Source: an uncultured Bacilli bacterium (lineage in GTDB: Bacteria; Bacillota_I; Bacilli_A; RF39; UBA660). From it: DNA of 14,983 nucleotides. This document shows, in pieces, positions 1 through 6,597 of this stretch. The notes beneath the pieces were generated by a model that had not been told where the DNA came from, did not search any database, and worked only from the letters and a program-made list of their open reading frames with translations. Numbering within the stretch: the stretch's first letter is position 1; the number at the start of each line of letters is the position of its first letter. The stretch is taken from the NCBI GenBank assembly GCA_947629075.1, contig CANRCI010000026.1, forward strand, positions 1 through 14,983, written 5' to 3'. Both the position numbers and the translations under genes were made by a program.

Positions 1-133
1 TTTATCAAGTACCTTAAACTCTTGTATTTACTTACCAAAATAGTCATTTCTTCTATTTTTGGATTTAACCGATACCACCATGACCGGCATCAATTACCAC
101 AGCTTTTATTCTATCATAACTTCTATATTCCAA
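1..133 (-). pseudogene. N-acetylmuramoyl-L-alanine amidase remnant (Amidase_3 start, frameshifted, partial at window edge)
   Basis: Reading leftward from a TTG at 133, with AAAGGAG eight bases upstream, the peptide is MEYRSYDRIKAVVIDAGHGG followed by IG and a stop at 65-67. The string VVIDAGHGG is the hallmark first strand and zinc-ligand histidine of Amidase_3 peptidoglycan amidases, which cleave the MurNAc-L-alanine bond in the cell wall. Just past GHGG, moving to another frame gives an uninterrupted stretch to the window edge that contains NPKIEEMTILVSKYKSLRYL. This resembles the family's usual next segment (an I-E-K-D..L.ISKYMY..FKEL type helix). So the gene seems to have lost a few codons and its frame right after the first motif. 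The identification of the first half is firm; that the second half is the same gene is inference from a short match. Most of the gene lies outside the window. Confidence 0.6.
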
Positions 134-150
134 ATTATTCACTCCTTTAT

Positions 151-169
151 TATAATGTATGACATTATA
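151..169. promoter_or_regulatory. Perfect inverted repeat (operator-like) over the amidase-remnant promoter
   Basis: TATAATGT (151-158), a three-base spacer ATG, and ACATTATA (162-169) form a perfect dyad. Read on the minus strand, 164-169 is a TATAAT -10 box lying about 30 bases before the TTG at 133. No good -35 is visible. A dyad covering a -10 box is typical of repressor operators, but part of the symmetry could come from two opposed TATAAT-like boxes by chance in A+T-rich DNA. Confidence 0.4.
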
Positions 170-234
170 AAAATGTTGTCCTTTAAAATTGATTTATAGT
201 ATTCAAATTTATCTTTACCAATAATAGCAAATAA

Positions 235-262
235 AAAAGACTACCCTCTCGGATAGTCTTTT
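235..262 (-). terminator. Intrinsic terminator of the Ig/Fn3 exoprotein gene
   Basis: AAAAGACTACCC (235-246) pairs with GGATAGTCTTTT (251-262) across a TCTC tetraloop, eleven of twelve positions matching. In minus-strand RNA the stem runs into TTTTTTATTT. It begins six bases after the stop codon of the exoprotein gene, so it terminates that gene and insulates the amidase remnant. Confidence 0.9.
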
Positions 263-267
263 AATTA

Positions 268-3255
268 TTATTTAGAAATTTTTACATTCTTTACTGAACT
301 CCATGAAGAATAGTAATTTACTTTAGATACAGTTTTATAAGTTCTCATACGAACATAATATTTCTTATTCTTAGTTAACTTAGAAATATTAACAGATGTT
401 GTACCATTTTTCTTAACTGTAACTGATTTAACATCCTTCTTAAAGTTCTTATCTGTAGAGTATTGAATTTGATATCCAGTAACAGCAGTATTCTTAGACC
501 ATTTAACTGTCATCTTTTTACCTTTAGCATTAGTTAATTTAGAAATATTAACTTTAGGTGGATTAACAGTTACTGTGATATTCTTAGTAGCTTTGTTATA
601 TCCAGTAGTAGCATTAGCTGTAATAGTTATTGTTGCTTTTCCGATATAACCTTTCTTGATTGTTACCTTACCACTACTATTTACTGTAATATTCTTATTA
701 TTACTCTTATAAGTAAGTTTAGCATTATCATTTCGCTTTGCTCCAATTGAGAAGCTTTGATCCTTCTTATTGTATGTCTTAGTAAAGTTAGAAGCTGTAA
801 TGCTATTATTTCTCTTATTTACTGTAACAGTTACTTGCTTATATGCAGAATTGTAAGCTTCATTAGAATCTGCTGAAATAGTTATTGTTGCTTTTCCAAC
901 ATATCCTTTCTTAATTGTTACATTACCGTTATGATCTACTGTAACGTTACTATTATTACTTGAGTAATTTAATTTTGCGTTTCCAGTTTGCTTTGCTCCT
1001 AAACCAAATGTTTGATTAGATCCGGAATAAGTCTTAGTTACATTTGATGCAGTAATTTGATTACTCAACTTATTAACATTTACTACAACAGATTTTGTAG
1101 TCTTTTTATAATCAGCTGTTTCATTAGCAGTTACTGTTATTGTAGCAGCTCCAGTATATCCAGCTTTAACGGTTACTTTACCATTGCCATCAACTGAAAC
1201 TCCACTGTTATTACTACTATAAGTTAATTTAGCATTACCAAGTGATGAAGCATTTATAGAAGCAATTTGTGCATTTTGAGAATAATTTTTAGTAATATTT
1301 TGAGCTGTAATTATATTATCAGCTTTAACTATTTTAAATTCTCTAACTACTGTACCAGAAAATCCAATCTTACCAGTAATTTCAACAGTAGCTGTACCAA
1401 CCTCAACATTGTTTTTATAAGTTACTGTGTAATCAGCATTTTCTTTTAATTTTCTAGTACCATAATAAACCGTTACTGTTGGTTTCTTTGCTTTACCATC
1501 ATATGTATAACTTGTAGCTCCAACAGTGATTCTTGTTTTATTGATGTCAGTTGCACAACCATTGTAAGCAGTTAATGTTTCAGTAGTTTTATTTCCTACT
1601 GGATCTGTTACAACGATAGTTTTGATTGGACTATCAACAAGTGGCATTACGAATTCTTTAAGAGTACCTGTATCCTTCTTGAAGTCTCTAATCTTAACAT
1701 CATTTACTGTTACTTCAGAAACACCTATATTATCGGTAACTGTAATTATTGGCATTGAACAATATACTTTACCTTTTTCATATCCACTAATTTTTGGTGG
1801 TTCATTATCTTCAACATAGACAATCTTCATATATCTATAAGTACTACTAAAAGTTCTGAAATAATCCCCCGTCATCTTTTCAGGGAATCTAAGTGATGGT
1901 AATTGTTCAGCAGTACGAGCAGCTTCAATATAGTAACTACCATTTTCAAGATTTACTCTCTTTGAAAATACTACTTTAGGTCCTAATGCTTCAAACTTAG
2001 CTCCATTTTGGATAGTTACATTATTACCAAATACGGCATAACCATCAACATCTTTATCATTTGCTACGGTTCTACCTTTAATTGAAATATAGGTATTAGT
2101 GTCTTTTCCAAATAATAAGCTTCCGCCTTCTCTTCTGTTAACGACACCGTTACCAATACCGGTTAATACTAACTTAGCATTACCATCAATGACCATTTTA
2201 TCAGCAGCTGCATCAATTACAGCAACTTTTCTTGATTTAGATTCAAGTTTATAAGTACCACCATTAATACTTAAATCGCCAGTGGCCTTAAGTGTATCAA
2301 GTGTACTTATTAAATTAATGTATGAATTACTAATAGTTAATTTACCATTACCATCTTTGTAAAGTCCATTAGCACTAATTCCGTATTCGCTTCCTAACTT
2401 TCCATCGTTCTTGATTGCTGATGAATTGATAGTAACGTTAGAACCAGCAATGGCACTTCTACCTTTTCTAATATTTAATTTAGAATTTTCAATTTTTATA
2501 CCACCAACAGACTCAATAACACCTTTATTAGCAGCAAACTTAGAATCTATTTCTCCAAGCATTTCAGCATCAATTTTAGCATGATTACTAATATTTAATC
2601 CGTCAGCAGCAATTATTGATGAATCACCAGCAACGATTTTATATACACCACCATTGATATTTAGTGTATGGTTACAAGAAATACCATAAACCTTACTGTT
2701 TATCGTCATCGTTACACCACTTTCAATGGTAGCTTCACTCCAAAGGTTAACACCATGAGTAGAATCAATAACAAGATGACCATTACCAGTAATAACGGTT
2801 TCTTTTACATAATTGGAAATCAAACCATCTTTATATTCAGTACCACTATAACCTTTAATCTTATTATCATCACCTTGAACAACAAGCGTTACTTTTGATT
2901 GACGAGGTTTCTCACCACATTTAAAAGAACCATCTTGACATCCTTTATCAGCAACGTCGTAAGGTAAGATTAAAGCTTTAGCTTTAAGATTCTTAATAGT
3001 TATGGTGTAGTCATCACCAGTTTTTGTAAATTCCCAACCTTTGCTTTCTAGGTCACCGTACTTACTAACACCATTTTCAAATGTGTATGTTTTATCGATG
3101 TCAGAAAGGTCTACTTCAACGTATCCTTCTTCTGCTTCAATGACATCAACTTTTCCAGTACCTGTAAGCTTAAACAAAACTGTCATTGCAAGTAGTAACA
3201 CAATTGCACATATTGTTTTCTTGAAAAAATTTGCATGTTTTTGTAATTTTTTCAT
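268..3255 (-). CDS. Secreted multidomain surface protein: beta-repeat body, Ig-like repeats, C-terminal Fn3
   Basis: 995 residues. Residues 1-42 look like a signal peptide (basic start, hydrophobic 15-29, possible cleavage near VIEAEE). Residues about 90-480 are rich in short strand-turn units such as ITGNGHLVIDS, LNINGGVYKI and LSINGGTYKL, typical of parallel beta-helix proteins. An Ig/HYR-like segment follows (about 484-565), then a domain with the YDGKAKKPTVTV...DYTVTYKNN...GTATVEITG pattern common in Clostridia exoproteins (about 572-642). Three related Ig-like repeats follow (646-728, 731-812, 816-898), then a fibronectin type III domain (about 900-993; YQIQYSTD..F, YYVRMRTY). No LPXTG motif, SLH domain or C-terminal membrane anchor is present, so it is either released or held by non-covalent binding. 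No catalytic motif is recognised; adhesion or glycan binding is inference. The start is set by GGAG seven bases before ATG. It is a single-gene transcript with its own promoter and terminator. Confidence 0.9.
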   Translation of the reverse strand: MKKLQKHANFFKKTICAIVLLLAMTVLFKLTGTGKVDVIEAEEGYVEVDLSDIDKTYTFENGVSKYGDLESKGWEFTKTGDDYTITIKNLKAKALILPYDVADKGCQDGSFKCGEKPRQSKVTLVVQGDDNKIKGYSGTEYKDGLISNYVKETVITGNGHLVIDSTHGVNLWSEATIESGVTMTINSKVYGISCNHTLNINGGVYKIVAGDSSIIAADGLNISNHAKIDAEMLGEIDSKFAANKGVIESVGGIKIENSKLNIRKGRSAIAGSNVTINSSAIKNDGKLGSEYGISANGLYKDGNGKLTISNSYINLISTLDTLKATGDLSINGGTYKLESKSRKVAVIDAAADKMVIDGNAKLVLTGIGNGVVNRREGGSLLFGKDTNTYISIKGRTVANDKDVDGYAVFGNNVTIQNGAKFEALGPKVVFSKRVNLENGSYYIEAARTAEQLPSLRFPEKMTGDYFRTFSSTYRYMKIVYVEDNEPPKISGYEKGKVYCSMPIITVTDNIGVSEVTVNDVKIRDFKKDTGTLKEFVMPLVDSPIKTIVVTDPVGNKTTETLTAYNGCATDINKTRITVGATSYTYDGKAKKPTVTVYYGTRKLKENADYTVTYKNNVEVGTATVEITGKIGFSGTVVREFKIVKADNIITAQNITKNYSQNAQIASINASSLGNAKLTYSSNNSGVSVDGNGKVTVKAGYTGAATITVTANETADYKKTTKSVVVNVNKLSNQITASNVTKTYSGSNQTFGLGAKQTGNAKLNYSSNNSNVTVDHNGNVTIKKGYVGKATITISADSNEAYNSAYKQVTVTVNKRNNSITASNFTKTYNKKDQSFSIGAKRNDNAKLTYKSNNKNITVNSSGKVTIKKGYIGKATITITANATTGYNKATKNITVTVNPPKVNISKLTNAKGKKMTVKWSKNTAVTGYQIQYSTDKNFKKDVKSVTVKKNGTTSVNISKLTKNKKYYVRMRTYKTVSKVNYYSSWSSVKNVKISK
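562..1320 (-). repeat. Three tandem Ig-like repeats of about 83 codons within the exoprotein gene
   Basis: Each unit follows the plan ITA.N.TK.Y....Q......NAKL.YSSNNS.V.V...G.VT.K.GY.G.ATIT..A.....Y....K...V.VN. Copies 2 (820-1065) and 3 (562-810) are the closest pair, and copy 1 (1072-1320) is more diverged. At DNA level copies 2 and 3 share stretches such as ATAGTTATTGTTGCTTTTCC, so copy number could vary by slippage or recombination. Confidence 0.85.
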
Positions 3256-3287
3256 TCTCTCACTCCATTCCTTTTTTATTTGTCTTC

Positions 3288-3316
3288 ATTATATATTAAA
3301 ACCCAGATTTTGTCAA
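3288..3316 (-). promoter_or_regulatory. Consensus sigma-A promoter of the exoprotein gene
   Basis: On the minus strand TTGACA (3316-3311), a 17-base spacer and TATAAT (3293-3288) match the consensus exactly. The predicted transcript start, near 3281, leaves a leader of about 25 bases ending in GGAGTGAGAGA before the ATG at 3255. The -35 box lies inside a dyad, ATTTTGTCAACAAAAT (3307-3322), which may be an operator. Confidence 0.9.
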
Positions 3317-3405
3317 CAAAATTCACTTTGTGTAAATTACCAATTTTTAGGTATAAATAAGGCTCTTTTCAAATTTCTATTCCTTAACTATTCAAAACAT
3401 ATTTT

Positions 3406-3455
3406 GTCAAAATGAATTGTAAAATTTTGTTCATTTACAAATTCTTTATTTTGAC
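3406..3455. repeat. Long imperfect hairpin between the small ORF and the exoprotein promoter
   Basis: GTCAAAATGAATTGTAAA (3406-3423) is matched by the reverse complement of 3434-3455. The stem has 18 pairs, interrupted by a bulged base and a three-base bulge, with a ten-base loop. On the minus strand it lies 10 bases past the stop of the small ORF. It could end the pcrA-ligA transcript, but there is no clean U-tract on either strand. It could instead be a relic of a small inverted-repeat element. Confidence 0.5.
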
Positions 3456-3465
3456 CACATCACCA

Positions 3466-3573
3466 CTACTTCTTTTTACTTACTTCTTTGTAGTATTCCA
3501 AGCCTTTTTTATACTCTTCTTTGGTTCTTTTTTGCTTATCTGTTAACTTGTTTTCATAATTATGAATTTTCAT
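3466..3573 (-). CDS. Small highly charged protein (35 aa) downstream of ligA
   Basis: The ORF starts at an ATG (3573) preceded by AGGGTGAT with six to seven bases of spacing, and ends at TAG (3466-3468). It begins 29 bases after the ligA stop on the same strand. The product starts MKIHNYENKLTDKQKR, continues TKEEYKKGLEYYKEVSKKK, and is almost entirely lysine, glutamate and polar residues with a heptad-like helical look. It has no signal peptide, membrane segment or cysteine, so a basic cytosolic helix is expected. I do not recognise a family. The ribosome binding site, co-directional spacing and the otherwise empty 347-base gap favour a real gene. Its length and low-complexity composition leave room for a chance ORF. 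Confidence 0.5.
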   Translation of the reverse strand: MKIHNYENKLTDKQKRTKEEYKKGLEYYKEVSKKK

Positions 3574-3602
3574 ATAAATCACCCTATTATAAGGTATTCA
3601 TA

Positions 3603-5594
3603 TTACTCACTTTTATTTAATACTTTTTCGAAATCATCTTCACTCCAAATAGTGATTCCCAAATTAACTGCCTTATCATATTTACTACCAGGATTAGCTC
3701 CGACAATGACCACACTGGTCTTCTTACTAACTGAGGAAGATGTCTTTCCACCCAATAACTCTATTTTTTCTTCAATCTCATCACGTTTATATTTTTCAAG
3801 CGTTCCAGTTATAACGAAAGTTTTATTGTAGAAATCCTCATTAATATCGACCTTTGGCCCAGTATAAACTGTATTTATCCCTAACTCCTTTAAATTAGCA
3901 ATCTGTTTTTTATTGTAGTCAATACTAAAGAAATCGATTAAGCTTTTAGCAATTATATTACCGATATCTTCGATTTCATTCAACTCATCAAAATTAGCTT
4001 TCATCAAATTGTCCAGCGTTTCGTAATGCATCGCCAAAACCTTCGCCGTTTTTTCACCAACATTAGGAATACCCAAAGCAAAGATTAATCGCTCAACTGA
4101 ATTGTTCTTACTATTTTCAATCGCTTCCAATAAATTGGCAATACTCTTATCTCCAAATCCTTCTAATTCAATTAAATCCTTCTGATGGTTCTTAAGATTA
4201 TAGATATCAGTAAAACTTTTGATAAACCCCATATTGTAAAAATCTTCAATAATCCTGTCCCCCAAACCATCAATATTCATAGCTTTTCTACTGACAAAGT
4301 GAACTAATCCCTCTATCTTTCTAGCATCACAATTAGGGTTTAAACAGTAGTAATCGACTTGATCTTTTTTCTTCATCAACGCTTCACCACAAATCGGACA
4401 AAACTTGATCATTTCAAAATCTTTTTCTTCGCCCGTTCTTCGCTCCGGAAGAGATCTCACGACTTCAGGAATGACATCAGCAGCTTTTCTAATCGCAACT
4501 ACATCCCCTATTTTTAAATCTTTTTCGATAACATAATCTTCATTGTGAAGGGTCGCTCGGCGAATGGTCGATCCTTGAACAATTACTGGATCCAAAACAG
4601 CATTGGGCGTAATTTGACCAGTTCTTCCAACCGTAAAGACGATATCGCGAAGTTTAGTTAAAACCTCTTTAGCTGGAAACTTATAAGCCGTTGCCCATTT
4701 TGGATATTTAGCAGTAAATCCCAATCTTCTCTGGGCTGCAATACTGTTCAACTTAATGACAATTCCATCGATCTCGTAAGGTAATTCATCACGAGTAGCC
4801 GTTTTTTCATCAATAAATTGCAACAATTCATCAATAGAGTAAACCAATTTATTATTAGGATTAATTCTAAACCCCAAATCTTTCATAAACTGCAAAGCTT
4901 CTGAATGCGTAGCAATACCATAGTCTTCAGGATTTGGCAAATGATATATCCAGCATTCTAATTTTCTCGAAGCCGCTACTTTAGAATCCAATTGTCTAAT
5001 TGAACCAGCCGCAGCATTTCTAGGATTTTGAAAAGGCTGTTCACCATTCTTAACGTGTTCCTCATTCAACTTTTCAAAAACCTTCTTGCTCATATATATC
5101 TCACCGCGAACCTCAATATCGATTTCGCGATCTAGCTTAAGGGGAATCGTCTTAATGGTTTTAACGTTATTAGTTATATCCTCACCAATTACTCCATCAC
5201 CACGAGTTGCCCCACGAACTAATCTTCCCTTTTCATATTGCAAAGAAACGCTAAGGCCATCAATCTTTAATTCACACACGTAACTAGGATTAGCTACATT
5301 TTCCTTTTTTATACGACTATCAAAGTTCACAATCTCACTTTCATTAAAGACATTGGACAATGAAAGCATCGGGATTTTATGTTCAACTTTTTCAAATCCC
5401 TCTAAAATTTTTCCACCTGCTCGTTGGGTTGGTGAATCTTCTCTTCGAAGAGAGGGATTAGCTATTTCTAATTCGAACAACTCTCTTAGATAGCTATCGT
5501 ATTCTTGGTCAGTTATAGTCGGGTTATCCAATGTGTGATAATTATAATCTGCTTCATTAATTATTTTTATTAACTCTTCATATCTATCTTCCAT
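3603..5594 (-). CDS. ligA: NAD+-dependent DNA ligase LigA
   Basis: 663 residues, full length for the family. It seals nicks in duplex DNA during replication and repair, using NAD+ to adenylate its catalytic lysine. In order: domain Ia (1-65, with YHTLDNPTITDQEYD, the NMN-binding region), the adenylation domain with CELKIDGLS (Lys110 is the nucleophile) and YEIDGIVIKLN (273-282), and the OB fold (about 315-395, VGRTGQITPNAVLDPV). Then come the four-cysteine zinc finger (Cys399, 402, 417, 422), helix-hairpin-helix repeats (about 435-560), and a C-terminal BRCT domain (586-663; FVITGTLEKYKRDEIEEKIE). All key residues are present. The start ATG is preceded by GAGGAG with suitable spacing. It lies 34 bases downstream of the nucleotidyltransferase gene with no terminator between, so it is probably co-transcribed from the pcrA promoter. 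Confidence 0.98.
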   Translation of the reverse strand: MEDRYEELIKIINEADYNYHTLDNPTITDQEYDSYLRELFELEIANPSLRREDSPTQRAGGKILEGFEKVEHKIPMLSLSNVFNESEIVNFDSRIKKENVANPSYVCELKIDGLSVSLQYEKGRLVRGATRGDGVIGEDITNNVKTIKTIPLKLDREIDIEVRGEIYMSKKVFEKLNEEHVKNGEQPFQNPRNAAAGSIRQLDSKVAASRKLECWIYHLPNPEDYGIATHSEALQFMKDLGFRINPNNKLVYSIDELLQFIDEKTATRDELPYEIDGIVIKLNSIAAQRRLGFTAKYPKWATAYKFPAKEVLTKLRDIVFTVGRTGQITPNAVLDPVIVQGSTIRRATLHNEDYVIEKDLKIGDVVAIRKAADVIPEVVRSLPERRTGEEKDFEMIKFCPICGEALMKKKDQVDYYCLNPNCDARKIEGLVHFVSRKAMNIDGLGDRIIEDFYNMGFIKSFTDIYNLKNHQKDLIELEGFGDKSIANLLEAIENSKNNSVERLIFALGIPNVGEKTAKVLAMHYETLDNLMKANFDELNEIEDIGNIIAKSLIDFFSIDYNKKQIANLKELGINTVYTGPKVDINEDFYNKTFVITGTLEKYKRDEIEEKIELLGGKTSSSVSKKTSVVIVGANPGSKYDKAVNLGITIWSEDDFEKVLNKSE

Positions 5595-5628
5595 GTCACA
5601 TCTCCTCGGATAAATTTAACTATTTATA

Positions 5629-6540
5629 TTATTTCCACAAATTCTGTGGATAAACTTCGTCCGCAATCATTTCTTCAATAGCTTTTACTACTGATTCTTT
5701 ATCTTCTTTATAAGTAACACCATACCATTTAGCAGTAGTTGGTACCACTTTTACTTTCATATTTTCTCTTTCCATCTTCTCGAAAACAGATTCTGGAATT
5801 AAGTATTCACACTTTTCAATATTATCTTTATTCTTATTTAAGAATTCATCGAAATTGTCCTTTAAGTAATCTAAAATATCTGGCATAAAGACGAAAAAGT
5901 TCATCGATACAGTAGCATCTCTATCGACTTCAAAAGCAGGACTACCATCTAGAGGACTAGCAGTAATTACACCATCTTTTTCCTCTACTTCACTTTCAGT
6001 AATCGTCTTTAAGAAAGTTCCTTCCGTACTACATACTCCTCTTTTTACTGCCCCATTTTCAGTTAAAGTATTGGCAACTTTATAACCGATAATCGCATAT
6101 TCTTTTTTATTTTCTCTTTCGCGTTCATCGATGTATTGACTAGCTTTTTCAAAGGCATCATATCCGTAATAATCATCAGCATTTATTACAGCAAAATCTT
6201 CTTTTACTACTCCTTCGCAACACATAATCGCATGTGACGTTCCCCATGGTTTTACACGATTCTCTGGAACTTCAAATCCCTCTGGAACATTATCCAACTT
6301 TTGAAATACGTATTCCACATCAATATGATTTTCGATTCTACTTCCCACTGTCTCTCTGAATAAATCATAATTTTCTTCTTTAATAATAAATACCACTTTA
6401 TTGAACCCAGCCTTAATCGCATCATATATCGAATAATCGATAATAAATTCTCCATTTGGTCCGACTGGTTCAGTCTGCTTTAATCCTCCAAACCTACTAC
6501 CCATACCGGCAGCCATAATAACTAATGTCTTTTTTTTCAT
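5629..6540 (-). CDS. Sugar (NDP-sugar pyrophosphorylase-like) nucleotidyltransferase
   Basis: 303 residues from the ATG at 6540. That start is preferred over the in-frame TTG at 6549 because AAAGG lies nine bases before the ATG and abuts the TTG. This is the NTP_transferase fold, which joins a nucleoside triphosphate to a sugar-1-phosphate or similar phosphate, releasing pyrophosphate. The nucleotide-binding loop AAGMGSRFGGLKQ is at 10-22, PWGTSHA at 98-104, and the metal-binding NADDYYG at 120-126; VSMNFFVF (211-218) and WYGVTYKEDK (272-281) follow. The substrate cannot be read from sequence: glucose-1-phosphate uridylyl- or thymidylyltransferase-like and phosphocholine-type activities are both possible. 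It is embedded between pcrA and ligA, two genes that are often adjacent in Firmicutes. Confidence 0.85.
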   Translation of the reverse strand: MKKKTLVIMAAGMGSRFGGLKQTEPVGPNGEFIIDYSIYDAIKAGFNKVVFIIKEENYDLFRETVGSRIENHIDVEYVFQKLDNVPEGFEVPENRVKPWGTSHAIMCCEGVVKEDFAVINADDYYGYDAFEKASQYIDERERENKKEYAIIGYKVANTLTENGAVKRGVCSTEGTFLKTITESEVEEKDGVITASPLDGSPAFEVDRDATVSMNFFVFMPDILDYLKDNFDEFLNKNKDNIEKCEYLIPESVFEKMERENMKVKVVPTTAKWYGVTYKEDKESVVKAIEEMIADEVYPQNLWK

Positions 6541-6562
6541 ATCTCTCAACCTTTCATCTTCA

Positions 6563-6594
6563 ATTATTACAAACGTTTTTCTAAACGAAATAAT
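6563..6594 (-). other. Weak hairpin between pcrA and the nucleotidyltransferase gene
   Basis: On the minus strand ATTATT and AATAAT flank CGTTT-AGAA-AAACG, giving a two-part A+T-rich stem followed after the core by TTTG. It lies in the 57-base gap after pcrA. It might cause partial termination or set mRNA stability, but it is too weak to call a terminator. Confidence 0.25.
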
Positions 6595-6597
6595 CTT

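Noticed and set aside
268..3255. Sortase-anchored or toxin-like role for the exoprotein.
   Set aside because: There is no LPXTG motif, C-terminal membrane helix or toxin domain; the protein ends in a plain Fn3 domain.
3041..3415. Plus-strand 124-codon ORF over the start of the exoprotein gene.
   Set aside because: Most of it is antisense to the signal-peptide region. It has no ribosome binding site or recognisable protein character, and it crosses the exoprotein promoter.
6541..6549. TTG at 6549 as the nucleotidyltransferase start.
   Set aside because: The ribosome binding site AAAGG directly abuts this TTG, whereas it is nine bases from the ATG at 6540; the family motif begins right after the ATG.
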